Below, in pieces: positions 52,211 through 62,290 of a DNA stretch of 64,000 bases. A program made the translations under genes and the position numbers. Source of the stretch: Pholiota molesta (lineage: Eukaryota > Basidiomycota > Agaricomycetes > Agaricales > Strophariaceae). Every line of letters begins with the position of its first letter. Position 1 is the first letter of the stretch. The stretch spans positions 103,266 to 167,265 of the forward strand of contig JACGCK010000103.1 of the NCBI GenBank assembly GCA_014925825.1, in the 5' to 3' direction. The notes under the pieces were generated by a model. The model made no database searches. It saw only the letters and a program-made list of their open reading frames with translations, and was not told the origin of the DNA.

Positions 52211-54120
52211 TCGTTCTCCTCGCAGCCCACGTCGACATCGACATTGATGTTATACGCGCCAATGGACGATCCTGCAGCAATTCAACAGCCTAGGATGGGC
52301 GAGGGATTGACAGGGCCGATAGCGTCGAGCAGCGTGCCCCTGTCCTCCTACTCATCGGAACTGGCTGGTGATAGCCATATGACAACGTCTGGATTCCCAG
52401 CTAATGGATACCAGGGTGACCTACCGGAATATTTCCCCGGGACGACGTCGTCGCCGTCGCCGCCACCACCATCAGGGCCCCGATGGAATTTCGTGCCGAT
52501 GGACGATCATGCAGCAAGTCAGCAGCATTCAGTGTCTTGGATGGATGAGGCTTCGATGCCGCCGACCGCGTCGAGCAGCGCGCTTCCGTCGTTGTCGTCC
52601 TCCTCATCGGAATTGGCAGGTAATAGTCAGATGGCAATGTCTGCGTTCGCGGCCGATGGGTATCCAGACTCCTCGCCGACGTGGCTCCCGCAAATGTCGT
52701 CATTTTCGTCGTCGCCGCCACCACCATCAGGCGCTCCATGGAATTCCGCGCTGGGGGTGTATGCTGCTGCAGATCAGGGCGAATCGTCTTGGATGGGTGA
52801 CAGTTCGACATCGCAGAATGCGTCGAGTCGCGCATTTCCATCTTCGTCGTTGGATCTAGCTAACGAAACTCCGCCTTCAACATCTGGGTTTACGTCCAGT
52901 AGATATCAGGGTGACTACCCACCGAGATGGCTCCCCGAGGCGGCGTCTTCGTCGTCGTTAGCGGATCCACCACCGTCGCTCTCAGATAATTTCTCATTGT
53001 GGCCAAACACCCTATCGTCATCATCGGCGTCGAATACCAGGTTTTCGTCATCTGGTGTTATCCGCTAGGTCATCAGCATCCCCTGTCTTCAACTCGTCGT
53101 CTCACGGAGCCTGCAAGCTATGATCAGACGTCAACGTCCGATCTACGACTGCAAAAATTGGGGATACTTACTGACTGAAGCTTCTGGTACATCGTCGTTG
53201 CCTCCGCCGTCGCCATCCCACATTCCACAGCGCCATTCCCATCCGGCCGCAATGGTCCATCGCCGTCGCAATTCCAAGATGCATGGACAACGACGACGAA
53301 TCCCACGGAAGACTCCGCTGCTCCAGACGTGCCGCCACAAGCGCGTAACGAGGAAGGACTAGATCGACAAACGGCTCAGCAACATGATAGCGCTGATAAT
53401 ACTGACTTCCACCTACCCTCTACTTCCCCTGACGGCGGGGCACCACCACCTCCAACGTCATCATCATCGTTGTTGCCGTCGTCCACGTCGGCGAATCACG
53501 CGGAAGATCCCATGCTCGAGACCCGCTGCCACGAGCGCGTAGCGAGGGAGGACTAGATCGACAACTGGCTCAGCAACGTGATAGGGCTGATACTGCTGAC
53601 TTTCACTCACCCTCTACTTCCTCTGGCGGCGGGGCATCACCACCTTCAACATCATCGTCCTCATCGTCGTCGCCACCATCGCTCTCCATACCGTGTCCTC
53701 GTCGTGGCCAAACATCCAACCGTTATCATGGGTGCGAATGTAGATTTTCGTTATCGATCGCCGAGCGTTCTGTGTCGTCGAACCCGCTGCCTTCACCTCG
53801 TGGTGCCCAACGGAGCCAGCTAGTTATATACCTGACGGCGCCACCGGCTCGTCGTCATCAAGTGCTCCAACGGCGACACCAACGGTCCGCGAAAACGTTA
53901 CCACCGACAGCTTACTGTCGTGGGTGATGCGGCATTTCAGTTCCGCAGCCTTCCGTTACCTGGATGATGAGCGGTTCTTGGCGTTGCACAGGGACAACCC
54001 GTCGACATTCAGACGCTCGCGAAGCTGCGCGGAGGCACGGTATCGCACGGAAGGACTCGAAGCGTTCGTGGGGAGGGCTTGCAGAGGTGGTATCAAGCTG
54101 AAAGCGCTTATAACGAGTGA

Positions 54121-54381
54121 TTTTGTACCAGGTACGTCGATTGCTTGAATGTTCCCATTCGATCCGTCGTTGAACTTCTTTCTCCATGGACAGGGTATGG
54201 ATTGGATCATGGAGCAGGAGGGAATCGTGCGCGAGTGGGGGATGTCGAGGATTCTCCGGAGTAGACGTCGGATGGAAATGGTATGGATGGGAAGAAGATA
54301 CCCGGATGACACGATTCTTCCGCCATTCTATCGACGACCGGCCCGTGACAGTTGACTGGAGATTAGAGAAGGGAAAGGTAC
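54121..54381. repeat. Shared 3' flank of the Ser/Pro-rich gene (copy B), first part
   Basis: Equivalent of 31,548-31,803, ending with GAAAGGTAC, where the TIR element is inserted. Confidence 0.75.
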
Positions 54382-56724
54382 AGAAGATCGGGCCGCCGGG
54401 TAAGACTGTAGACTGTGGACTCGGAGACTCGGCACGCCTGATACCCGGTTACCTCCAGACGAAACAAACAAAGGCATGGCGTCGGCCTGCGCCTCAGCGC
54501 GCCTAGACGGGCCTAACTCCTGAGGCCACCGTCTGCCCTAGTCTACCCGTTTCCGTCTTGTGTGTTCTTGTCAACTACGCAAAAAATCTCAGCGGTGTAC
54601 TCCATCTTGTTCCTTGCTCTCCGCATTCATTCGTGTCACACTTATACTTCTAGCCCATTTTCATGAGTAAAGTTGAGTGTAAAGGCGACAGTACTACGAC
54701 GCCGCCACCGCTTTGATTGCACGCCGCGGTGTGACCAAAGTCGATGTGACGAACACCTCCTTTATCCACCAACAACCCCACCGCTACGACGCCGCCATTG
54801 GAAATGCGGCGCACTGCAAAGGGATTCGAGGAATTCGGGGGCCGGATACGCATGGGAAGATTCGAGGAACGGAGGTCCACTAGGAGTGTCATGCCCTAAG
54901 CTTCAGGTCCCGAAGTCAATGGTAACGAGCGCGGATGGCTAGCACCGAGTGTAACGACCACGGCGGGAACCGATGCACAACGCGACGACTGCACATGAGA
55001 CTGCGCCGGTGCGCCGTCGCGAAGCACGCATGCGCGACGGCGCACCGGCGCACGAACGAGATGGCGAAGAGCACACGCTCGGTTGGACTCGTAATCAACG
55101 AGAGCGCCGAACCCAGGCGAATTTTTTATATAGTAAGCCTTATCTTCGGCAGATCGATTGAGCTCGGGCGCGAGCTCGCGATCTGCCTGACGCGACTTGA
55201 ACGATTGCTCACCCGGTCCATCTTCCGGCAGCTGGGGAACCCCTGGAAACCATCTCGCCCTGTCAGGCTGGCTAGCCAACCCGACATGCCTGCGCTCTGC
55301 GCGCTGACGAGGCGGATGATGGGACGAGGACGGCGCGGTTCGGCCACGGCGATGATTCGACGAACACAGCAACGGAGGTGGATGTCTCGAGCCCACCAAC
55401 GCCGACCGTTCTTCCGAGCTCCGCCCTTTTGGTCTCCGTAGGCGTAGGTCCGGCCCCTCTGCCCTCGAGAACGAGCGTCGACGACAGCCGTTCTGGCGCT
55501 GTAGCTCGTCGCCACCCACCGCCCTCCACTTTGAACGGCGTTCGCGTCTGACGGCGGTATTGGCGATAACGACGTCTGGCTGCAAATCCAGCCGCTGAAA
55601 TCTGATTATTACCAGCCTGTTCCGATGATGACGAGGACGGAAGCTTGTGGGTTAAGATTTCTTACACGGTCTTTGCTTCCATCAAGCACCGCACCTACAG
55701 GGTCAAGCGTCTCCATGCCGCAGAGGCTGCATGCATTGCAGCCTCTTTGAACATGTAGACGGTTTCAAAATGTGCTTGTGGTTGGGGACTGTGGTCATCC
55801 GAGATCTGTAGAGTAGCCCGGACATGATGTCGAGCACAGACGTGCGCCTCAACATGGAAGAAAGGGTGGGTAGCAGCCATTGTGGAAGGGGTGTATGGTG
55901 TAGCCAAACAAGCGATAGCTGAGCTGGCTAGAAATAAACGGTCAACTTACATTCGAGGCCATGTTCTTGTATCCAATCCAACACAATCTTCGTCTACATC
56001 TCGAATACTCATCGATAGATCATTGTGGGCAACGTCTGGAAGATGTTGGGGCTGAGCATGGAAAGGCCGAGAGAAATTCGTTAAAGCAGTCATCGTGGCG
56101 GACCATTGATTGACGTTTACTCAATGATCGCTTGAGTAATATATGAGACACGCCTTAAAATATGAAGAATAATGGTCATTGTACACATACGTGAATAAAA
56201 CTTCTGTGACTCAACGCTCTCCGCACTGTGGATGTGCTTGTCGACGTTTGAGACAAGGCCTTGATAATCATGACTTCGCTTGTTGGCCGCGAGAGCCAAG
56301 CGAGAGCTTGGATAGCGCTCCAGCAGTAATAACCCAAATGGAAAAGCGCGAGAAGGCGACTGCATGGCAGGACAGCACATCGACCGATGAGAGAGCTGAA
56401 TTTGCTCATTGTGCTGTCTTCGTCGCAGTGACTAGAAAACTGGAGCAGATATGATCGTGTCGTGATCGTGCTCGCGGTCACAGGCGATGCTGATATTGTG
56501 GTTGAGGACCTGAGGTCGTATTTGGCCGGTGGGATGAACAGGCGTCGTGTCGACCGACGACAGTGGCGGCGACGAAGTGCCTAGGAAAAGAGAAAATAGT
56601 ATACAGAGGAGGTCGAACATCCCGAGGGTGCCGAGAGCAGTAAGCAGCGGCATCAGCACGGCACCGGAACTTGCCAGTCTTCAGTCCACAGTCTTCAGTC
56701 TTGCCCAGCGGACCAGGTGCTCTC
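54382..56724. mobile_element. 2.3-kb TIR element with 9-bp TSD (MULE-like or hAT-like)
   Basis: Copy A at 31,795-31,805 reads GGGAAAGGTACCAACG without interruption. Here GAAAGGTAC is duplicated (54,373-54,381 and 56,725-56,733) around 2,343 bp. The ends are imperfect inverted repeats: AGAAGATCGGGCCGCCGGGT with AAGACTGTAGACTGTGGACT on the left, against the complement of the right end, AGAGCACCTGGTCCGCTGGG with AAGACTGAAGACTGTGGACT. Nine bases suggest a Mutator-like element; if the true duplication is AAAGGTAC (8), hAT is possible. No transposase was recognised; the longest frame (54,896-55,585, -) is GC-rich and lacks known motifs. Confidence 0.8.
55003..55051. repeat. 19-bp perfect-arm inverted repeat
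   Basis: GCGCCGGTGCGCCGTCGCG (55,003-55,021) and its exact complement (55,033-55,051) around an 11-base loop, inside the 2.3-kb TIR element. Confidence 0.9.
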
Positions 56725-57759
56725 GAAAGGTACCAACGTTCTGAAGCTGAAGCATGTGCATGAAGGACTTTAAGTATACACTTTGAGATCGAGATACACC
56801 GAGTATTCATGTTCTTTCCAAGGCCCATTTTATTGTTCTTGCTGATTAATGTCTATGCCATTGGCGTTAAACGGTTTATTGACGATTTATCATATGCAAG
56901 TTACACATATGGGAATGACGCAAGTGGAAGGATGAGCGCGATATATGTAGTACTAGATATTTGCGAGATATTTGGCTTGATAGAATATTATGAGTTTCGT
57001 AGAAATGTTGGTCGATCTTTCTTTCATTGGCGGAGCGGCCTCGCTTTGTTTTGTTTTGACAAAAATCCAAAAACATATACCGATAGAGGAACGAAGGCAA
57101 TCACGTATCGAAGAAACACGTACATAACGTATGTATATTGTTTTCATACCATATTGACGACGTTGCATAGTGTACACTACATGGCACTTCCCTTCCTCCC
57201 CTCGCATTCGCGTCGCCATCGAGCTCGATCTCTACCTTCCGCGAATACTGATTTCAGCTTGACCACAGGCATCGAAGCAGCTTTCACCGAAGCAGCTAAG
57301 CTTCTCTCGTTATCACCGACAAAATTACTTGCAGGTTTGAAATTTGCACGGAGAGCATCACCAAAATTATTCAATGCTCCCTATCGTACCTAAACCTTCA
57401 GTACATATTAGAATTCATCCCGTAAGTCCTACCTTCTCTACTGCCAAATAAATCCTTGATCAAGATATCTGCAGGGCGATGTCGATGTGCGTTCATGTAC
57501 AAATTGCCTTTGAGAGTAGGTCAGACTTGGATATGCAACGCAAGAACGCTGCAAGAACGAGCGAGACTCGCGATAAGGTGATACCGTACAAGGAACTTGA
57601 AGGATGCGAGCAATTGACTCAGAGATGTGGCGGACGCCGGTCTGAGCTTGGTAGGACCATTCGTTTTTCGTAGATCCGACGCAGTAAATCACTAAATGGA
57701 CTTCTTTATTGCTTCTAGTGAACGAAGACGATACAAACAAGCATAACTATTGCTTGCTA
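56725..57759. repeat. Shared 3' flank of the Ser/Pro-rich gene (copy B), second part
   Basis: Equivalent of 31,796-32,854. Contains the frame 56,809-57,393 (MFFPRPILLFLLINVYAIG), nearly identical to copy A over about 145 codons and then different. Possible small gene or repeat-encoded frame; no domain was recognised. Confidence 0.5.
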
Positions 57760-58400
57760 CATGAAAACGAACTGCGGCGCTTCTTCGTCCGCATCGCGAA
57801 ATGCGACGCAGACTGTCGAGAGTCGGCGGAGGGAGAAGGGCTCGATGGAGGCGGTGTAATCTCCAAGTCGGTCAATCTGGCGGTCAATCTGGCGATATCA
57901 ATGTAAGGAGGCCCACTCTAGATTCGGGACTGCGCCGATGAGGGCGAACCAGAAGTCCAGAGTGAATTCAAGGTCGTGCAATGAGAGACGGGTCAACGCA
58001 GACCACAGCGCTAGAAGCTGAATGCTGGCCCCCTCCGATGCATGAAGTACATCACCTGATGAATAAACGTCGCAGCGCAGGCGCGGTGTAAGTCTGTATG
58101 AGGTCTTGGAATTGATTTGATGGGGACAGACAAGCTCATCCTCGTCCCGCTGGGACTTCGTCGGAGTGTGTAGATGTGGAATCCCAAGATAAACGAGACC
58201 ATAGAGCGGTCGACGCTAGCGCGACCATTCGCTAGGAAGAGCAAATACGGCATAGGAGCAACGGAGCGATCGTGCTTGAGAGGATATCGTTGAATATCTC
58301 TCTGAGGAGGGCGTTCGAAATCGTGCTGACGGAGTTCCTGGGCAAAGTTTCGGAGGCTGAGGGCATCGTCGTACATAGTAGAGGATTTCTGGACTTTTGA
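57760..58400 (-). pseudogene. F-box protein remnant in copy B
   Basis: Matches 32,855-33,440 and, in pieces, the intact gene at 43,949-45,475 (the region encoding FxxRNSISRIPNAVxREI near 58,300-58,350 and the central LPALWS-type segment near 58,000). Deleted and frame-broken like its copy A partner. Confidence 0.7.
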
Positions 58401-60690
58401 AGACGAGAAGGGACGAGTAAGTACGATGGTGGTTGGGTCTAGAGTGCTGACCTGGTTGACACGTAGAACGTAAACGCGGTTTGCTGACGGTGTGACTGTC
58501 GAACCTGAACAAACTGTATCTTATATGTACGTAAAATCGAAAATGGTGAATCGTGTCGAGTGTTCAAACTTTCAACGCCGAGCTCGCGTATGTTTTTGAC
58601 TTCGAAACCGGTTCATCAATGCTTGCATTTTTTTACAACGAATTTCAACACAGATTGTATAACGTACTGCAGCGAAAGTCCAAACCTGGTGCCAATATCA
58701 TGAAACGCTCTTCTCTTCCAAGCCCGTTTCCTCAGACCCCACTCCAGCGCGACCACGCAACTCCCAAACCCTATCTCCTTCACTCCTCCGAAAGGCGTGC
58801 ATGGATGCATTGCATCTCTGGAGAGGAATAATTAGGACCGCCGGTTATAACGATCATTTGGGGGTTTAAGGTCGAACATACCGCCACGAAGCCGCCAATA
58901 TCGCGTAATTTAGTCACTACACCACTCCGTGACTCCAAATCCGTATGTTCAGCATACACGAGCCAATTTTGCATACCTATGCAGTGGGGGCGGCAATCAC
59001 GCGGTACAAAGAATCCAGACGAGAATCCAGACGACGGGTCGTCGACGTTTAGATATAGATATAGAGCAGAGGAGCTTGATGAGTCGTTGGAGATCAGGAT
59101 CGATGGCGGAGGGAATCAGTAGTAATCCAGCTTTGAGGGTCGGAAGCCTACGTAAGTCGTGCGCCCGTCAATGAAGAATTCAATACAATCAACGCGAAAC
59201 CCAACTACATACTAGAAGAAAGACGGACATGAATTCCACAGCGCGAGGGCGCTAAGACGGTTTGACATGTCTGGTGGGCAAATTCCATTCCCTAGCGCAG
59301 TTCGATGGCTGGGAGCAGGGGCCAGGATCGAGATTCAAATTTCAGCAATGAACGGTGAACGGCCAGAACGTCCTGTCCTGAGGAAAGAAAAGGGCAAAAT
59401 TCGTGAGCAAAAGCCCAGTGCCAGCACTGCGGAGCACGTACTCACCGATCACCTCATGGGCCCGTGCCCCGCTTCCACCTACCCCGACTCTCCGCTCCCT
59501 CGGCCGCCGCGTACCAGATATCGTCGTGGCTGGCTGCAACAACGACTCAGGTAGTCATAGCACTTCGAATGGGATCGGATTCCAATAGCATACGGAAGTG
59601 TTCGGTGTATACCTGCGGTTGGGGCTTGGAACGACGAAAAGACTTGAGGAGGGCTTGACATCGCAGGGAGGAAGTAGTGGTGACAACTTGGGGCGTTGTG
59701 AGCACATTGCATGTAGGTACAGATAGAGATTTTCACGTACCTGGCATCAATCCATTCATAATACCTGCAGCGCGCCTTAACGAGAGTCTCTCGGCGAGGA
59801 CTAGGTTACATAGTACCAATGAGGAACGTTTGAATCGATGAATGTCGTCTCTTCAGGACGGAGAGTGCCATGCGCATGGATGACGCGTACGGAGCGATTT
59901 CACGGGAGACAACTATCAGACGGTCGACCGAGATTGATGGTGAAACAGACGCGAGGGAGGGGGACCAAGTTTGACGCTAGCAAATTCGATTTGTCGTTCA
60001 AGAAACACGTTGGAATAATAATGGTAGCGAGAGGAGGTTCGGACCGGCTATTTGAAGTTTGAGCCTTGGAACATGCTTCGACGCGCTTATATCGATCAGA
60101 GATCGCATTCGCAGGAGGTAGAGAGCTTGGTCGACGGTGACGCGGATGCGAGTGGAGAGGGCGGGAAGGCAATGGTACGAAGCATCAACGCATCAGGAGT
60201 TTCGGCCCGGTTGTTTGCGCCTTGTTTGGTATCCGTTGAAATCGCGCCCAACGAACACATCCTTGTCCAGCGATAACGACAGTGAGAAGATACATACAAT
60301 AGATGCGTCCAGTCTCCAGACTCCTGAACATAGCCATCCGACAACTCTCAGCATCTCACACCTCCCCATGGTTCAGTCTCGGTTTCAAATAATATGTCAT
60401 TCCCCATCATCCGCATCTTTCGCCCATCCAAAGCATCGCCCCATCTCTGATGCGATAGCGGCTACACCCTTACCACCCACGGCACCAATACGCCTGCACA
60501 GCGTCGACGACTACGACATCAGTCCGTTTCTGGTGGCTGAAACCCAAACGATGACGCCTGTCTACTACTCCTAAGAGGCAAACAACATTTCGGATACGCG
60601 CATCCGCCACCACGGCGTCCCTGCCCATTCCCCCGATTCGTGCGGTGCACCAGGGGCTACCAGGCGGTGGGCGTCTGCATAACGTATTAC
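58401..60690. repeat. Duplicated gene-poor block, partner of 33,441-35,300, then unique DNA
   Basis: 58,401-60,270 is similar to 33,441-35,300. From 60,270 the sequence is unique. A short frame at 60,369-60,574 (+, ATG MVQSRFQIICHS) ends just upstream of the micro-exon gene, but shows no supporting feature and is not called as a gene. Confidence 0.6.
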
Positions 60691-60697
60691 TATATAA
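60691..60697 (+). promoter_or_regulatory. Putative TATA box of the micro-exon gene
   Basis: TATATAA in the context TTACTATATAATTCG, 57 bases upstream of ATG 60,754. Spacing suits a core promoter with a short 5' UTR; not otherwise tested. Confidence 0.5.
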
Positions 60698-60753
60698 TTC
60701 GACCAGGGCGCGTGCCCTGCGGCCTGGCAAGTAAGTAAAACGGCTGGCCCGTC

Positions 60754-62290
60754 ATGGTATACTCCCGAGCTGGACTCGTGGGGCTCGTCCTCGCCTTCTT
60801 GTTCCTTGCATTCACAGCGGCAGCGCCCATCCCCATCCCCACGCACCACCGCACCGCGCGTCCCTCGCCCGCGCACACGCCCTCACTATTACGCCGCAAG
60901 CGTCGTTCGCTATTAGTATCAAGCACGCGGATGTGGTGGACGGGATTCTGACGCCCGCGCCGGGTGTGGGGGATGGAGTGGATGCGCGGGACGTTATCTA
61001 CCGCAGAAGTATCTGGACCAAGATCAGAGACGCGTTCAGGGTACGTTCCCTTACGCGCTCCATCCACCCGTGTTCTCTTATTCATTCGGCTTTCACAGAG
61101 TTTCGGCCAGAAGGTTAAGAGCGGTACGTAGAGGTCAGCCCACACGCCGATAATCCTGAACGGCGATTTAGGCTTTCAGAAAGCTGGCCAGGCGATTAAG
61201 AGCGGTACGTAGAGGTCCAGCCTCGCAATAAGGGTCACTCAAACGGTATTACAGGATTTCAGAAGTTCGGCCAGAAGGTCAAACAAGGTACGTAGTACAG
61301 CCTATGCGCAGACGAATCTCTGAGATCTCTCAAACCGTATCATAGGCTTTCAGAAGGTTAAACAAGGCACGTTGAAGTACAGTCCACCGCAGACGATTCT
61401 CTTTAACGTTATCATAGGTTTCCAGAAAGCAGGCCAGGCGATTAAGAGCGGTACGTAGATAACACCGAAAATGCATGTCCTAAACGGTACTATAGGCTTC
61501 CAAAGTTCGGCCAGAAAGTCAAAATGGTACGTGGAGGTATAATCCACACACAGACGAATCTCTGAACCGTATTCCAGGCTTTCAGAAAGCAGGCCACGCG
61601 ATTAAGAGCGGTACGTAGAGGCGCAACTCACGCGAAGATGGATCTCTAAACGTTTCTATAGGCTTCCAAAAGTTCGGCCAGAAAGTCAAACACGGTACGT
61701 GGAACCACAGCCCACACGCAGCTGGAAGAATCTCTGACCCGTATCACAGGCTTCAGAAAGCAGGCCAGGCGATCAAGAGCGGTACGTCGAGGGATAACTC
61801 ACACGAAAATGCATCTCCTAATTGGCTCCACAGGCTTTCAGAAGTTCGGCCAGAAGGTCAAACAAGGTACGTGGATTTACACCCCACACGCCGAATCTCT
61901 GACGGGTATCCCAGGCTTCCAAAAAGCCGGCCAGGTGCTCAAGAAAGGTACGTATACGTAGGGGTACACCCCACCAACCCGCCCTCCACACTAACCCACC
62001 CCCAGGCTTCCAGAAGGTCGGCGCCTGGATCAAGACCACCGGCGCCAAAATCGCCAAAGTGGGGCTCAAGATCCTCTCCACGGTGCAGAAGGTCGCGTCG
62101 AAGATCGTCTCCTTCATCCCGGCGTGGGAAGGTCCTGAGCAAGGTCATGGACGGCGAGAGCGCGGGGCTCAACGCGCTCTCGGACCGCATCCACGTGGAC
62201 GTCGGCGGGAAGCTCGGGAAGGCGATGGAGGGGATGGATAAGGCGCGGAAGATCGTGGGGTATATTCCGGGCGCTGCCGGAGGGGTATGA
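60754..62290 (+). CDS. Secreted 11-mer-repeat protein built from tandem 33-nt micro-exons
   Basis: Predicted exons: 60,754-61,040; 61,099-61,123; 61,172-61,204; 61,255-61,287; 61,346-61,366; 61,418-61,450; 61,496-61,526; 61,578-61,610; 61,662-61,694; 61,750-61,781; 61,834-61,866; 61,915-61,947; 62,006-62,290. Exon 1 encodes a signal peptide (hydrophobic LVGLVLAFLFLAFTAAA), a Pro-rich stretch with a basic RRKRR-type site, and a segment ending WTKIRDAFR. Exons 3-12 each encode one repeat, alternating FQKAGQAIKSG and FQKFGQKVKQG. The terminal exon encodes amphipathic, Lys-rich helical sequence (FQKVGAWIKTTG, LSTVQKVASKIVSF). Introns are 45-58 bp with GTACGT donors (one GC donor at 61,367). Frame problems as read: about 60,850-60,890 (-1), exon 7 (31 nt), exon 10 (32 nt) and near 62,120. 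The repeats suggest a membrane- or lipid-surface-active secreted product; function unknown. Confidence 0.7.
61172..61947 (+). repeat. Tandem array of micro-exon plus intron units
   Basis: Ten micro-exons in about 780 bases. Seven are exactly 33 nt, the others 21, 31 and 32 nt. The a-type exons (61,172; 61,418; 61,578; 61,750; 61,915) and b-type exons (61,255; 61,346 short; 61,496; 61,662; 61,834) mostly alternate. The following introns share starts (GTACGTAGAGG after a, GTACGTGGA after b), so the duplicated unit is a-exon, intron, b-exon, intron, about 165-170 bp. Confidence 0.85.

Larger units (their letters stand above)
48517..54120 (+). pseudogene. Ser/Pro-rich orphan gene, copy B, split by an LTR element
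   Basis: Same gene as 27,675-31,547. Exon 1 is open from ATG 48,517 (an in-frame ATG lies at 48,418) to 49,438, where a non-autonomous LTR element intervenes. Exon 1 resumes at 51,477 and ends at 51,495. Exon 2 has the extra C that keeps its frame open (GACCCCTCACAG), unlike copy A. Introns 2-4 are conserved with the same GTAAGT/GTACGA donors. Exon 5 (from about 52,010) is shorter than in copy A through deletions in the Ser-rich part, and acquires several frame changes after about 53,060. The C-terminal domain is still readable (LSWVMRHFSSAAFRYLDD) but broken. Not functional as read. Confidence 0.75.

Noticed and set aside
54896..55585. 229-codon minus-strand ORF in the 2.3-kb TIR element as a transposase
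   Set aside because: Arg/Pro-rich biased translation spanning a GC-rich palindrome; no DDE or zinc-finger motif; alternative frames are equally open.
60369..60574. Short ORF (MVQSRFQIICHS) upstream of the micro-exon gene
   Set aside because: No homology cue, domain or splice signal was seen, and overlapping ORFs exist on the other strand; insufficient support.
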